Notes under the pieces: generated by a model
What the model saw: only the letters and a program-made list of their open reading frames with translations
The model's database searches: none
Told to the model about the DNA's origin: nothing
Position numbers and translations under genes: made by a program
Source of the DNA: Streptomyces uncialis
Lineage (GTDB): Bacteria; Actinomycetota; Actinomycetes; Streptomycetales; Streptomycetaceae
DNA length: 64,000 bases
Assembly (NCBI RefSeq): GCF_036250755.1
Contig: NZ_CP109583.1
Span: 7,558,001 to 7,622,000 of the forward strand
Direction of reading: 5' to 3'
In this document: positions 42,799 through 55,703 of the stretch, piece by piece
Layout of the letters: every line of letters begins with the position of its first letter
How positions within the stretch are numbered: position 1 is the stretch's first letter

Positions 42799-44649
42799 CT
42801 ATTGGTTGACTGTAAATGACCCGCCTGTACCCGAGTCGATGCCCCGGGCGAGCTGTTGGGCATATCCGGCGAGGAGTTTCCGTAGGTCGGCATAGTGTCG
42901 AAAGGTATTTGGCCGGACGAGGTTATACCAGGTGGTGTTGCGGCGAAGAGCCCATTCGCGTTGGACGTCTTGAGGCTGTTCGGCCTCGATGGGGCGTGGG
43001 GCGAAGAGGTGCTCGCCTTGTGTGACCTGTACCCAGATGTAGACGGAGGCGTCCTGGCGTTTGCGGTCGCCGACCGGTGGCCGGATGGGGCCGGGAAGCG
43101 GTGGCAACTCGCTGACCAGGGCGTCCCATTCATCCGGAGGAAGGGACCAGTCCCTGAGCGCCTCGCGTCGGCGCTGGTAGTCGATGAGTGGTCGCCGGGG
43201 TGCTCGGAGTTCGGCACCGAGTTCGCGGAGGACTCGTTCGAACTCGGCTGGACTGCGTCCTGCGCGCTCCCAGCGTTTGAAGTCGGTGTTGGTTCTGAAC
43301 CGCACCAGGCTTGGGGTGATGCCGAGGTAGGCCGCGGCCTCGTCGAGAGGTCCGCCTATGGCCCATTGGACGAGCCGGACTGCAGCGGTTCGGCGTAGCA
43401 CCTTCGGGGCAATGCCGGTAATAGGTGCGAAGTATCTTTCATACCAGTCCAGTTCCAGGTATGCGGGGATGTGTTCTGGTCGGTAGTCGTCCCGCAGTGG
43501 TGCTCGGAATCCCTGTGGGCCGCCGATTTTGCGGTAGGTGCGGGTCAGGGGTTCGGCTGCGTCTCGGAATCGCGGTGAGCACGAGTTTTCATGTCGGGCG
43601 TAGATGCGTACCCAGGGCGTACGTGTCGGCCGTTCCCCGGGGGTGTGGACGATGTGGGAAAGGTGTTCGGACAGATCGTCTGCTTCGAGTAAGGCGTGTG
43701 CGGCGCGTCGGAGTCCGGCACAGGCGATCGGGTCACGGGGCGGTACATCGCGCAAGCGAGAGTGCTGCAAATCGTTGCTGGTACTCGAATTCCCTGAAGC
43801 GGAGTGGACGTACGCGGCCACATGCCCGGTGAAGGTGGTGTCGAGAAGATGTTGCCCTACTGGCCAAGTAGTAGCGATCAGTGCGGTGGCCAGCCGGAGA
43901 TCAGTGAAGTACTCGGATGCGTCCGAGGCCGGAGTCAGCGGTTCTAGGCGGGCAAGCAGGGACTGCTGGAACCGAAGGATGTCCGATGTTGGGTGTGGCC
44001 GACGGTAAGGATCTGTAGCAACTCGCTGATCGAGTCTGCCGCCGCAGGCGCGGGACTTTCGTTTCCGGGTTGGGGTGCCGATCGTCCACCGGCATTGCGC
44101 TGGGTGCAGGGTGTGATCGTTGGCCCGCTCAATCAGGCGCCCTGATATGGCGCGCGGCTGCCCACAGCGCGGGCAGCTTGCTTCCAGATAGGTCTGGTGT
44201 TCTACGCAGCTGAAGACAAAGGGTAGGTGCCATAGCTTGCGCCAGGGACCGCCGTGGAATCGCTGGGCTGGGGTGCAGTCGCCCGCCAGACAGGTGGGGC
44301 AATACCGTGGGGAGCCGACGAAGAGCCATGGGTCCGGCCTCTGTCCCGGTCCCGGTCCGGACACGGAAGACCAGGCGATGGGGGGATACCGGTCTCGCCA
44401 CTGTGTCAGTGTCAGTGCCGACACTTCCTCGGCTGTCTGGCGGGTCAGTCGGGCGAATCCTTGGGCCTCCGGCCCGGTGAGATTCAGCAGCAGACTGCCT
44501 GGGATGTGATGGGCTTGGACGCGATCGGTCCAGCCCGCCGCACGGATCAGTTGCAGAGGCGGGAGGCTGAGGCGATGCCCTAGCCGAAGCAGGTAGCTGA
44601 CAAGGGACTCTCCTGAGGCAGGTTCGAGATTCCGGGGCAGTGGATGCAT
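42799..44649 (-). CDS. tniQ: TniQ/TnsD-family target-selection protein
   Basis: 616 aa from ATG 44649, with GGAGAAG 5 nt upstream; a longer frame to 44697 would overlap tnsC. The N-terminal TniQ domain is LPRNLEPASGESLVSYLLRL, with zinc-finger residues in RYCPTCLAG, FSCVEHQTYLEASCPRCGQP and later CRW/ACGG. A helix-turn-helix-like segment, DEAAAYLGITPSLVRFR, lies near residue 490. Size and architecture favour a TnsD-like DNA-binding selector that directs TnsABC to a site. Last gene of the tns operon. Confidence 0.85.
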   Translation of the reverse strand: MHPLPRNLEPASGESLVSYLLRLGHRLSLPPLQLIRAAGWTDRVQAHHIPGSLLLNLTGPEAQGFARLTRQTAEEVSALTLTQWRDRYPPIAWSSVSGPGPGQRPDPWLFVGSPRYCPTCLAGDCTPAQRFHGGPWRKLWHLPFVFSCVEHQTYLEASCPRCGQPRAISGRLIERANDHTLHPAQCRWTIGTPTRKRKSRACGGRLDQRVATDPYRRPHPTSDILRFQQSLLARLEPLTPASDASEYFTDLRLATALIATTWPVGQHLLDTTFTGHVAAYVHSASGNSSTSNDLQHSRLRDVPPRDPIACAGLRRAAHALLEADDLSEHLSHIVHTPGERPTRTPWVRIYARHENSCSPRFRDAAEPLTRTYRKIGGPQGFRAPLRDDYRPEHIPAYLELDWYERYFAPITGIAPKVLRRTAAVRLVQWAIGGPLDEAAAYLGITPSLVRFRTNTDFKRWERAGRSPAEFERVLRELGAELRAPRRPLIDYQRRREALRDWSLPPDEWDALVSELPPLPGPIRPPVGDRKRQDASVYIWVQVTQGEHLFAPRPIEAEQPQDVQREWALRRNTTWYNLVRPNTFRHYADLRKLLAGYAQQLARGIDSGTGGSFTVNQ

Positions 44650-44662
44650 CGTGGCTTCTCCG

Positions 44663-45604
44663 TCAGGCGCCCGCGCGGGCAGCGGGGCCAGGGTCATCGA
44701 AAACGGTGTTCCGGGGTCGTTTCGCCTGCGTGGGCTTCTTGACGGCGGTCCGCGGGGCGGCCGGAATGACGGGCTCGTCCGGCGGCTGTTCGGGCTCGTC
44801 CCGCCGGAGCACGATCTCGTCCAGCAGGCTCTCGTCGATCATTTCCTTCCCGGAGTCCATTGCTTCCTGGGCGCCGTCTTCGAGCAGGCGTCCCAGCAGG
44901 CCGATGACACCGCCGGTGCGACGCATCAAGTACTCCGGCATACCGCCGCCGGTGAGCATGCCCTGCGTCGCGTTCATCAGCCGCAGGTGCTTCTCGATTC
45001 CCTTCAGGTGATTGACGAAGGCCGCGATCTGTTTCGGGGTCGTGTAGCGGAACCGGTCGATCTCGATGAGCTCGAAGCGGTGTTCCGTCTGGGTGACCTC
45101 CAAACCGTGGATGCGGGTCGACTCCAGCGGTGGCATCTCCCATTGCCGGGTCTTCTTGTTCCACTTGGCCTCACGCAGCAGCCCGATGCCGGAGATGTTG
45201 ACGCCGGTCAGGATCAGAGTGACGTCCAGGCTCATAAGGGCCCGCATCAGGTCGAGGACGTCCTGGTCGTCGGCTCTGTGCATCCGCAGCCGGCTGATGT
45301 CGTCCAGAATCAGAGCTTTGACGCCATGGTCGTAAAGGGAGTCGGCGACCTGCCGTACCAGTTCCGGCAGCGTGGCCGACTTGCGCGTCGGGGCCCGGAA
45401 GAAGCCTAAGATCGACGTGCAAAGGCTTTTCGGCGTTGCTGTCACCGGGGTCGAGACATAGACGACCGGTGCGTGGAGATCGCGGGTGCCCGGCAGAGCC
45501 TGGGGGTTGAGGTAGCTGTGGAGTTCAAGCCACTGCTTTTCGAAGACGGCCCCGGCTGAGCAAACAGACGCGGTCTTGCCGTAGTTGCCCCAGCCGCTGA
45601 TCAT
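44663..45604 (-). CDS. tnsC: TnsC-like AAA+ ATPase, downstream part after an internal amber codon
   Basis: 313 aa from ATG 45604. Walker A is SGWGNYGKTASV, right at the N-terminus; Walker B is VKALILDDISRLRM; sensor region LILTGVNISGIGLL. The C-terminal tail is basic and Pro-rich (AVKKPTQAKRPRNTVF). TnsC couples the target selector TniQ to the TnsAB transposase. A normal family member has about 100 more residues before the P-loop. Those are encoded in the same frame upstream but separated by TAG at 45632-45634. The ATG at 45604 has no Shine-Dalgarno sequence. Confidence 0.8.
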   Translation of the reverse strand: MISGWGNYGKTASVCSAGAVFEKQWLELHSYLNPQALPGTRDLHAPVVYVSTPVTATPKSLCTSILGFFRAPTRKSATLPELVRQVADSLYDHGVKALILDDISRLRMHRADDQDVLDLMRALMSLDVTLILTGVNISGIGLLREAKWNKKTRQWEMPPLESTRIHGLEVTQTEHRFELIEIDRFRYTTPKQIAAFVNHLKGIEKHLRLMNATQGMLTGGGMPEYLMRRTGGVIGLLGRLLEDGAQEAMDSGKEMIDESLLDEIVLRRDEPEQPPDEPVIPAAPRTAVKKPTQAKRPRNTVFDDPGPAARAGA

Positions 45605-45631
45605 GACGCCGGCGCGGGTCGGGTCGTTCTT

Positions 45632-45946
45632 CTACCTCGTGTTGCCGCTCAACCGGCGCCGGATCAGCTTGCCGACCTTGTCATGCATGGGGGTGTCCTG
45701 CAGCGGGAGGTTCGCGTTCGTCAGCTCCCGGTAGAGGTCGTAGTCGTACCGGCGGCTCTCAGGGAGCATCGACCACTTTTGCGGGGAGATCGTCGGAGCG
45801 GGGACGAGTAGTTCGTAGTGGGTGCGGTAGTGCTGCCAGCCAACGTAGGTGTCGAGGGGCGGGCGGCTGCCCAGGATCAGCTCGGCGATCCTGGCTCGTG
45901 AAGGCAGACCGTCCAGCGGATCATCGTGAGAGAGGGCTCGGGTCAC
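45632..45946 (-). CDS. tnsC: TnsC N-terminal part ending at an in-frame amber codon
   Basis: 104 aa from ATG 45946, overlapping the tnsB stop by 4 nt (ATGA). It encodes the N-terminal region (ADELILGSR-like start, PPLDTYVGWQHYRTHYELL, MHDKVGKLIRRRLSGNTR). Reading continues after TAG without any frame change as KNDPTRAGVMISGWGNYGKT. Together the two pieces give 426 aa plus one stop, the size expected for an intact TnsC. It is either a nonsense mutation or a read-through site. Confidence 0.8.
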   Translation of the reverse strand: MTRALSHDDPLDGLPSRARIAELILGSRPPLDTYVGWQHYRTHYELLVPAPTISPQKWSMLPESRRYDYDLYRELTNANLPLQDTPMHDKVGKLIRRRLSGNTR

Positions 45947-48227
45947 GTGTGGTCCTCCTGGACAGGTGTATCGGCTTCCGAGTCGTCGGGGGGCGGAAGC
46001 CGGAACATGGGACGCCGGTTCAGGGCCTCCTGCAGCGTTGCCGGGGCCACGGGCTTGACGTCGGCGAGGGCTTCTTCGCGTCGTCGACGGCGGTCGGCGT
46101 CGACCGCGTGGTCGATCGTGCGGGCGTGCTCGGCCCAGGCCGCGGGCATCTCAGCCGGAGCTAGCTCATCCGCGATGGCGGGTGCGGCGGGGCGGTCAGC
46201 GGCCGCAGCCTGTGCGCGGGTGATCTCGCGGGCTTGGGCGACGCGCTGCTTCTTTCCGGCCTTCCTCTTGGCCTGGCTGGGCCATTGGTCGACTGGGGTG
46301 ACCGAGCCGAGGATCCCGAGCAGATGTTCCAGGAGCTCGCTCTCGGAATGGATCCTGATCTTGTTCGCCCTCACGCGTGTCAGCAGGGCGTCGGCAGTCT
46401 TGTCCGAGAAAGCAGGGATCTCACCTTCGGGCGGCAGCCCTCTCCAGCGCAGAATGTGCCAGGTCTCGTGGTCGGCAGGGTCCTGGAAGAACACCTGCCG
46501 GCGGTCCCTCCGGTCACTGCGGACAACCCACTTGCCCGCGTGTTTGCCGCCCCGGGCGGAGGGTTGCTGGAAGCGCGGCTCGTCGAAGACCGGGTGGTGA
46601 TACCAGAGCCCGAGGATCTTCACCCCGCGACGAGGATGGATCTTCACGTGGTGTTTGCGCAGGACCTTGTAGTAGAAGCTCGGTTCGGGGAAGTCCAGGT
46701 CGAAGCCGCCCTGTTCCATCGCGGCAGCGAACAGGGTGTTGGGGCTGTGGTCTTCACCCGGTGCCCAACTCGGTGCGTATTCGCCTAGTTTACGGTTCTG
46801 CCAGATCTGGACGATCCAGGTCGCGATGATGTGCTCGGCTTGCGTGAGTGTGAGGCTCGCATCGCGTTCCGGGTCGGCCCCGCGCTCCGCGACGTCACCG
46901 CCGGTGAATCCCAGCAGGTGCTCGAAGAGCATGGTCTGGATGGTGAGGAACTGGCGCTCGACCGCGAACTTGTCGGTCTGCCGCAGGACGCGAGCAGGCA
47001 GGATCCGGCAGCCGATCTCCGTTTCGGCTTCCACCAGGTCGTGATTCTTGTAGGGGCCGCCGTGGTCGGTGGTGACTGTCTCCGGGGCAAAGAACGGCAG
47101 AGCGGCGACCCGGTGCCCGGTGAACTCGGCGATCACCTCGGCCGGCACCCCTGCGTAGGGCCATTCCATGTCCTCGCCCCAGCCGTCCCGCATCGGAAGC
47201 GGCAGCATCACGTCCCGCAGCAGCATCGCGATGTCGACCGAGGTGTCGGACTGGAGCGTGAGCCGGAAGGCCGGCAGTCCGTGCGTGTAGAGATCGAGTG
47301 CGAGGGTCAGCGTCGCGGTGATCGCGTCGCCGAACACGGTCTCGCGCAGCTTCACCGGCATCGGGGTCGAGTCCAGCACCAGAACCTGGCCCGGCCTGTG
47401 GACCACCACCCGGCCGGAGACCCCGGCCTCCGCGGCCGCCTCCGCCGTCCGCCCGTAACGCGGCCGGGCTCCGCTGGGCCCGAACCACTCCTTCCAGACG
47501 GCCGCGAGCGTCCAGCGTGAAGGAATCTTCTCAGTGGGAAACGTCGGGAACCGCTCACGCATGTACTGGTGCATCAACCGGTGCTTGGCACCCTGGCTCA
47601 GGCGGGCGCGTGGGCCGCACTCGGCCTTTACTGCGAAGATCGCCTCCCGGACCTCCTTCGTGATGGTGCGGTGCCCGCTGCGTCGCCGCGTCCAGCGCCC
47701 GTCTGCGCAGGCCAGCAGGAGACTGTCGCCCGCCAGTCCCGACAGACGTACCAGCGTCCGGTAGCTGAGGTGCTGCAGACCGCACCGGACCGCCTCCGGA
47801 CGGGGCATCGCCTCTATCTCCGCAGCCTTCGCGTACCGACGCTGAGTCAACGTCGTGCGGTCCGGGTCGTAGGCCGGCCGGGGCTCACCCGGCAGGGCCC
47901 GAGCCGGGTGGCCCTCCCGGAACCCCGTCTCGGCCTCCAGCACGTGCGCCGCCCGCAGCCGGGCCCGCTCTAACTGGTCCTTGGTCAAGTCGGCCATTGT
48001 CCTCGGCTGCCGGGCGACCGGCGGCGGGCGCCCTGACTCGACTACCGGAAGAAGCCGCAGGTCAGCATGGTTGATGAGCCAACGGAACGAGCGGGTCTCC
48101 GCGCGGCCGTCGTCATCCACGAGGACGAGCCGGCCGAGTTGACCGTGGACGTCGTCAACCGTCCACTCGACGCCATTGAGCGCGACCCGCCTACCCGGCG
48201 CGATCTGCAAGAAGCGCCTCGCTGCCA

Positions 48228-48228
<1 letters not shown>
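45943..48228 (-). CDS. tnsB: TnsB-like DDE transposase (Mu/rve family)
   Basis: 761 aa from ATG 48228 (a GTG at 48231 is also in frame); the start overlaps the tnsA stop. The rve/retroviral-integrase core has the DDE triad: Asp in GQVLVLDSTPMPVKL, Asp in VTTDHGGPYKNHDL, Glu in TDKFAVERQFLTIQTML. An N-terminal DNA-binding region with HTH-like LTQRRYAKAAEIEAM and a C-terminal Mu-type beta-barrel (RRGVKILGLWYHHPVF, KWVVRSDRRDRRQVFFQD) flank it. TnsB binds the end repeats and joins the 3' ends to target DNA. Normal length. Confidence 0.92.
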
Positions 48229-50289
<2,061 letters not shown>

Positions 50290-50386
50290 GCCGGACGGCG
50301 GCCCCCGCCCGAAGGAACCCTTACCCTCCCCGCCCGCTCCGGGCGACGGGACACCCGCCGCCCCGCGCGGCCGACAAGGAGCAGCA

Positions 50387-51538
50387 GTGAGCGTCACCGC
50401 AGCACAGGGATTCACGGCGGCCGGGATCGCCGCTGGGATCAAGTCGAACGGCAACCCGGACCTCGCCCTCGTGGTCAACAACGGGCCCCGACTCGCCGCC
50501 GCGGGCGTGTTCACCTCCAACCGCGTCAAGGCCGCCCCCGTCCTGTGGTCCGAGCAGGTGCTCAAGGGCGGCCAGGTCTCCGCCGTCGTCCTCAACTCCG
50601 GCGGGGCCAACGCCTGCACCGGCCCCCAGGGGTTCCAGGACACCCACGCCACCGCCGAGAAGGCCGCCACCGTCCTCGGGCTCAACGCCGGGGAGGTCGC
50701 CGTCGCGTCCACCGGACTGATCGGGCTCCTCCTCCCGATGGACAAGCTGCTGCCCGGGGTGGAGACGGCCGCCGCCCAGCTCGACGAGGACGGCGGTGAG
50801 AAGGCCGCCATCGCCATCAAGACCACCGACACCGTCCACAAGACCGCTGTCGCCCGGGGTGACGGCTGGACCGTCGGCGGGATGGCCAAGGGCGCCGGGA
50901 TGCTCGCGCCCGGCCTCGCCACCATGCTCGTCGTCCTCACCACCGACGCCGACGTCGACAGCGCCGCACTCGACGGGGCACTGCGCGACGCCACCCGCGT
51001 CACCTTCGACCGGGTCGACTCCGACGGCTGCATGTCCACCAACGACACCGTGCTGCTGCTCGCCTCCGGCGCGTCCGGGGTCACGCCCGCCACCGCCGCG
51101 TTCGCCGAGGCCGTCCGCGCGGTCTGCGACGACCTCGGCCGCCAGCTCATCGGGGACGCCGAGGGCGCGAGCAAGGACATCCGGATCGACGTCGTGGGCG
51201 CCGCGACCGAGGCCGACGCCGTCGAGGTGGGCCGCTCCATCGCCCGCAACAACCTCCTCAAGTGCGCCATCCACGGCGAGGACCCCAACTGGGGCCGCGT
51301 CCTGTCCGCCATCGGCACCACCTCCGCCGCGTTCGAGCCCGACCAGCTCAACGTCGCCATCAACGGCGTCTGGGTCTGCAAGAACGGCGGCGTCGGCGAG
51401 GACCGCGACCTGGTCGACATGCGCTACCGCGAGGTCGTCGTCACCGCCGACCTCGCCGCCGGGGGCGAGAGCGCCACCATCTGGACCAACGACCTCACCG
51501 CCGACTACGTCCACGAGAACAGCGCGTACTCCTCCTGA
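50387..51538 (+). CDS. argJ: bifunctional ornithine acetyltransferase/N-acetylglutamate synthase
   Basis: 383 aa from GTG 50387, with AAGGAGCAGC upstream. ArgJ recycles the acetyl group from N-acetylornithine to glutamate. Visible are AAGVFTSNRVKAAPVLWS, VVLNSGGANACTG, VASTGLIG, and the autocleavage site in MAKGAGMLAPGLATMLVV, where the self-processing Thr follows Ala. The C-terminus has EDPNWGRVLSAIG and NSAYSS. The 165-bp gap to argB contains two CCCGGACGGCACCCGCCCG repeats. Confidence 0.96.
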   Translation: MSVTAAQGFTAAGIAAGIKSNGNPDLALVVNNGPRLAAAGVFTSNRVKAAPVLWSEQVLKGGQVSAVVLNSGGANACTGPQGFQDTHATAEKAATVLGLNAGEVAVASTGLIGLLLPMDKLLPGVETAAAQLDEDGGEKAAIAIKTTDTVHKTAVARGDGWTVGGMAKGAGMLAPGLATMLVVLTTDADVDSAALDGALRDATRVTFDRVDSDGCMSTNDTVLLLASGASGVTPATAAFAEAVRAVCDDLGRQLIGDAEGASKDIRIDVVGAATEADAVEVGRSIARNNLLKCAIHGEDPNWGRVLSAIGTTSAAFEPDQLNVAINGVWVCKNGGVGEDRDLVDMRYREVVVTADLAAGGESATIWTNDLTADYVHENSAYSS

Positions 51539-51703
51539 CCGGACCGACCCCGGACGGCACCCGCCCGACCCGGACGGCACCCGCCCGGCCCGGCCCGCGA
51601 CCGGCCCGCCGGACGTCCGGGCGCGACCGGCCCGCGCACGACCCCAGCCGAGCCCGCCACGCGCCCGCAGGGGCCGCGCCGGGCCGAGGACACCCGAGGA
51701 GCC

Positions 51704-52633
51704 ATGAGCACCCGCAAGCACACCGCCCTCCCCAAGGCGCAGATCCTCATCGAGGCACTGCCCTGGCTGACCCGCCACCACGGCAAGGTCGTCGTCATCA
51801 AGTTCGGCGGCAACGCCATGGTCGACGAGGACCTGAAAGCCGCCTTCGCCCAGGACGTCGTCTTCCTGCGGCACGCGGGCCTGCGCCCCGTCGTCGTGCA
51901 CGGCGGCGGCCCCCAGATCAGCGCCCAGCTCGACCGGCACGGACTCGTCAGCGAGTTCAAGGCGGGCCTGCGGGTCACCACCCCCGAGGCCATGGACGTC
52001 GTCCGGATGGTCCTCGCCGGACAGGTGCAGCGCGAACTCGTCGGACTGCTCAACCAGCACGGGCCGCTCGCCGTCGGCCTGACCGGCGAGGACGCCCACA
52101 CCATCACCGCCCGCAAGCACCGCCCCGAGATCGACGGGGAACTCGTCGACATCGGCCGGGTCGGTGAGATCACCGAGATCGACAGCGGGGCCATCGAGGC
52201 ACTGCTCGCCGACGGACGCATCCCCGTCGTCTCCTCCATCGCGCGCTCCGCCGACGACGGCCATGTCTACAACGTCAACGCCGACACCGCCGCCGCCGCG
52301 CTCGCCGCGGCCCTCGGCGCCGAGACGCTGATGGTCCTCACCGATGTCGAGGGCCTCTACGAGGACTGGCCCAAAAGCGACGAGGTCATCAGCCGCCTCA
52401 CCGCCCGCGAACTGGAGAAGCTGCTCCCGGACCTGGCCAGCGGCATGGTCCCCAAGATGCAGGGCTGTCTGTACGCCGTCCGCAACGGCGTGCACACCGC
52501 CCGCGTCATCGACGGCCGGGTGCCGCACTCGATCCTGCTGGAGATCTTCACCGACGAGGGCATCGGCACCATGGTCGTGCCCGACGGCACCGCGCCGTCA
52601 CCCCGCAACAGCGCCGAAGGAGGAGCACGGTGA
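51704..52633 (+). CDS. argB: acetylglutamate kinase
   Basis: 309 aa from ATG 51704, with GAGGAG 5 nt upstream. It phosphorylates N-acetylglutamate. Amino-acid kinase fold: [67 protein letters not shown] and [18 protein letters not shown]. The stop overlaps the argD GTG (GTGA). Confidence 0.96.
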   Translation: MSTRKHTALPKAQILIEALPWLTRHHGKVVVIKFGGNAMVDEDLKAAFAQDVVFLRHAGLRPVVVHGGGPQISAQLDRHGLVSEFKAGLRVTTPEAMDVVRMVLAGQVQRELVGLLNQHGPLAVGLTGEDAHTITARKHRPEIDGELVDIGRVGEITEIDSGAIEALLADGRIPVVSSIARSADDGHVYNVNADTAAAALAAALGAETLMVLTDVEGLYEDWPKSDEVISRLTARELEKLLPDLASGMVPKMQGCLYAVRNGVHTARVIDGRVPHSILLEIFTDEGIGTMVVPDGTAPSPRNSAEGGAR

Positions 52634-53832
52634 CCACCGCCAACGAGGAACTGACCCGGCGCTGGCAGGGCGCCCTCATGGACAACTACGGCACCCCCCG
52701 GCTCCCCCTCGCGCGCGGCGCGGGCGCCCGGGTGTGGGACGCCGACGGCAACGAGTACCTCGACCTGGTCGGCGGCATCGCGGTCAACGCGCTCGGCCAC
52801 GCCCACCCCGCCGTCGTCGGCGCCGTCAGCACCCAGATCGCCTCCCTCGGCCATGTCTCCAACCTCTTCGTCGCCGAACCGCCCGTCGCCCTCGCCGAAC
52901 GCCTCCTCCAGCTCTTCGGCCGCGAGGGCCGGGTGTTCTTCTGCAACTCCGGCGCCGAGGCCAACGAAGGCGCCTTCAAGATCGGACGGCTCACCGGACG
53001 CGGCCATATGGTCGCCACCACCGGCGGCTTCCACGGCCGCACCATGGGCGCCCTCGCCCTCACCGGCCAGGCCGGCAAACGGGAACCGTTCCTCCCGCTG
53101 CCCGGCGACGTCACCCATGTCCCGTACGGGGACGTGGACGCGTTGCGCGCCGCCGTCACCGAGGACACCGCGCTGGTGATCATCGAACCGGTGCAGGGCG
53201 AGAACGGCGTCGTCGTACCGCCGCCCGGCTATCTCGCCGCGGCCCGCGCGATCACCGAGGCCACCGGCACCCTCCTCGTCCTCGACGAGGTGCAGACCGG
53301 CGTCGGCCGCACCGGCCACTGGTTCGAGCACCAGGCCCACGAAGGGGTGCGCCCCGATGTCGTCACTCTCGCCAAGGGGCTCGGCGGCGGGCTCCCGCTC
53401 GGCGCCACCGTCGCGTTCGGCCCCGCCGCCGACCTGCTGAAGCCCGGCCACCACGGCACCACCTTCGGCGGCAACCCCGTCGCCTGCGCCGCCGGACTCG
53501 CCGTCCTCGACACCATCGGGGCCGAGGGACTGCTGGACAACGTGAAGCGGCAGAGCGGGACACTCCGGGACGGAATCGAGTCGCTCCGACACCCGCTGGT
53601 CCGCCGGGTCCGGGGCGCGGGGCTCCTGCTGGGTATCGTGCTCACGGAACCGCTCGCCGCCCAGGTGCAGCGCGCGGCCCAGGACGCCGGTCTCCTCGTC
53701 AACGCGCCCGCCCCCGATGTCGTCCGGCTGATGCCGCCGCTGAACTTCCGCGACGACGAGGCGGAGACGTTCCTGCGGGCGCTGCCGGGTGTTCTCGACG
53801 CAGCCCACGGGGACGGACGAGCCGGAGAATGA
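52630..53832 (+). CDS. argD: acetylornithine aminotransferase
   Basis: 400 aa from GTG 52630, overlapping argB by 4 nt. PLP-dependent class III aminotransferase that converts N-acetylglutamate semialdehyde to N-acetylornithine. Landmarks: [61 protein letters not shown], and the PLP lysine in [15 protein letters not shown], followed by [19 protein letters not shown]. Confidence 0.96.
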   Translation: MTTANEELTRRWQGALMDNYGTPRLPLARGAGARVWDADGNEYLDLVGGIAVNALGHAHPAVVGAVSTQIASLGHVSNLFVAEPPVALAERLLQLFGREGRVFFCNSGAEANEGAFKIGRLTGRGHMVATTGGFHGRTMGALALTGQAGKREPFLPLPGDVTHVPYGDVDALRAAVTEDTALVIIEPVQGENGVVVPPPGYLAAARAITEATGTLLVLDEVQTGVGRTGHWFEHQAHEGVRPDVVTLAKGLGGGLPLGATVAFGPAADLLKPGHHGTTFGGNPVACAAGLAVLDTIGAEGLLDNVKRQSGTLRDGIESLRHPLVRRVRGAGLLLGIVLTEPLAAQVQRAAQDAGLLVNAPAPDVVRLMPPLNFRDDEAETFLRALPGVLDAAHGDGRAGE

Positions 53833-53839
53833 AGCGACG

Positions 53840-54376
53840 ATGACGCACGCGCAGGACAACGAGCAGGCCGGGCCCGCGGTGCCGCAGACCCGGACCGCGC
53901 GGCACCGCCGGATCGTGGACATCCTCAACCGGCAGCCGGTCCGCTCCCAGAGCCAGCTCGCGAAGCTGCTCGCCGACGACGGGCTGAGCGTCACCCAGGC
54001 GACGCTCTCCCGGGACCTCGACGAGCTGAACGCGGTGAAGATCCGGGACACCGACGGGGACCTCATCTACGCGGTCCCCAGCGAGGGCGGGTTCCGGACG
54101 CCCCGGGCACCGCTCGGGGAGTCCGCGAAGGAGGAGCGGATGCGGAGGCTGTCCGGGGAGCTGCTGATCTCCGCGGAGGCGTCCGCGAACCTCGTCGTCC
54201 TGCGGACGCCGCCCGGCGCCGCGCAGTTCCTCGCCTCCGCGATCGACCAGGCCGAGTTGCACGACATCCTCGGGACGATCGCGGGGGACGACACGTTGAT
54301 GCTTATCAGCAGGGATCCGCTGGGGGGGCAGGCGCTGGCCGAGCACCTTTTGCGGCTGGCGCAGAACACGGGGTAG
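53840..54376 (+). CDS. argR: arginine repressor ArgR
   Basis: 178 aa from ATG 53840 (GGAGAA 10 nt upstream, 7 nt after argD). The frame is open to 53789, but that part overlaps argD. The N-terminal winged helix is [20 protein letters not shown], then [20 protein letters not shown] and LDELNAVK. The C-terminal hexamerisation/arginine-binding part has [18 protein letters not shown] and [15 protein letters not shown]. It should repress argC and argG through the ARG-box-like sites before them. Confidence 0.96.
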   Translation: MTHAQDNEQAGPAVPQTRTARHRRIVDILNRQPVRSQSQLAKLLADDGLSVTQATLSRDLDELNAVKIRDTDGDLIYAVPSEGGFRTPRAPLGESAKEERMRRLSGELLISAEASANLVVLRTPPGAAQFLASAIDQAELHDILGTIAGDDTLMLISRDPLGGQALAEHLLRLAQNTG

Positions 54377-54989
54377 CTGCGGGTCGCCTTCGCTTGCGCC
54401 GCCGGGTTTCTTGAGCTGGGCGTACTTGTCCCCGCACAGGTCGTTCGTGGGGTGCGCAGTTCCCCGCGCCCCTGGATGCTGCCCCCTTGCGGTCGCTCTT
54501 CGGGTGCGGGTCCGCCCTCGTCTTTCGCGCAGTTCCCCGCGCCCCTGAAGGGGCGCCCACCTGGGGCTGTCGGCAGGCTGCGGGCTGTCGGCGAGCGGGG
54601 GCCGGGGTTCATACCCTCCTCCTCGCGCGGTCGCGCTGCTGCGGGAGGGGGTGGGCGGGAATCTCTGCTCGCAGACTCCGATGCTCTTCAGTAGCTCCGA
54701 TGGACGTCGTACCGAGCGTGTCGGATCGAGGACGGAGAATCCCGACCGGCACCGACCCGAAGAACAAACAGAACGCGCCCCAAAGGGGCGCGGGGAACTG
54801 CGCGAAACCCACGAGCGACGGCACAGGAACGGAGTACGCCCAGCCGGACGAACCTCGGAAGCGCAAGCGAAGGCGACCCGCGGGGAACTGCGCGAAACCA
54901 CCGAGCGACAGCACAGGAACGGAGTACGCCCAGCCGGACGAACTCGCGGCCACCGTCCTGACGGCCTGCGCAGAAGGCTGTGAACCCGG
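54377..54989. other. repeat cluster between argR and the L,D-transpeptidase
   Basis: 613 bp filled by the GGGGCGCGGGGAACTGCGC repeat family: inverse cores near 54455-54475 and 54527-54546, the ~277-bp element at 54527-54803, and two direct units 90 bp apart at about 54787 and 54877. GCGCAAGCGAAGGCGACCCGC also recurs (54860, and inverse at 54384). No gene is convincing. Confidence 0.8.
54527..54803 (-). repeat. ~277-bp dispersed element with inverted ends (copy 2)
   Basis: Inverse counterpart of 11781-12056. Both ends carry GCGCAGTTCCCCGCGCCCCT in opposite orientation. The interior includes the shared GAAGAGCATCGGAGTCTGCG and CAGAGATTCCCGCCCACCCC segments on the minus strand. Confidence 0.8.
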
Positions 54990-55703
54990 CTAGTAGCGGT
55001 ACAACGCCGTGGCCCCGGCCTCGGTGCCGATCGCGATATGGGGGCGGCGGGCCGGGTCCGCCCAGCGCAGCAGATCCGCCATCGCCTGCCGGGGCACCGA
55101 CACACAGCCCGCCGTCGGACCCGCGCCGTCCACGTGCAGGAAGATCCCCGCGCCCCGGCCCCGTACCGGCCGGTCGTAGTTGAAGGCGACGACGAGCGCG
55201 TGGGCGTACTGCGTGCGGTAGTCGGCGAGGCGTTCGGCCTCCGTCGGCCGGCAGTCGGCGGGACGGGGGTCGGTCCAGCGGTTGTACGCGGCCGAGTCGT
55301 TGTCCTGGCACCACCAGGAACTGTCGCGCACCGGGCGGTGCGGCATCCGAGTCCCCCCGGGCGGCGGCGCGGTCCCGAAGGCGTAAGGGAGGCCGTACAG
55401 CCCGGTCGGGGTGGTGCTGGTGCCCTGCTCGCGGACGCCGCCCTCCACCAGGCCGTTCGCGCCGAACCGGGCGGGCGCGGTCCCGGCGGCCCTCCAGCGA
55501 CCGCCCCGCCGGTCCCACCAGGTGACGGTGCCCGTGGTGGAGCGGATACCGGGGGCGGTCGCGGTGATGAGCTGGCTGCCGCCGCCGGTGTCCGCCATCA
55601 GCGCGGGCAGCGGGAACGGGAGCGGCGCGGCCCCGGCCGGGGCCGCGGGAAGGGCGAGGGCGAGGAGGACGGCGGACACAAGGGCGACGGCACCGGTGCG
55701 CAT
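54990..55703 (-). CDS. exported L,D-transpeptidase family (YkuD-like) protein
   Basis: 237 aa, ATG 55703. A Sec signal peptide ([21 protein letters not shown], cleavage after AGA) precedes a YkuD-like domain. The active-site pattern HxxG...GCxS/P is seen in [21 protein letters not shown], with the nucleophilic Cys in [25 protein letters not shown] and [14 protein letters not shown] are also family-like. Such enzymes form 3-3 cross-links or attach proteins to peptidoglycan. It lies between argR and argG on the opposite strand. Confidence 0.85.
   Translation of the reverse strand: MRTGAVALVSAVLLALALPAAPAGAAPLPFPLPALMADTGGGSQLITATAPGIRSTTGTVTWWDRRGGRWRAAGTAPARFGANGLVEGGVREQGTSTTPTGLYGLPYAFGTAPPPGGTRMPHRPVRDSSWWCQDNDSAAYNRWTDPRPADCRPTEAERLADYRTQYAHALVVAFNYDRPVRGRGAGIFLHVDGAGPTAGCVSVPRQAMADLLRWADPARRPHIAIGTEAGATALYRY

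Noticed and set aside
54452..54993. Small ORFs in the argR downstream spacer
   Set aside because: They arise from the dispersed repeat units and from both strands equally.
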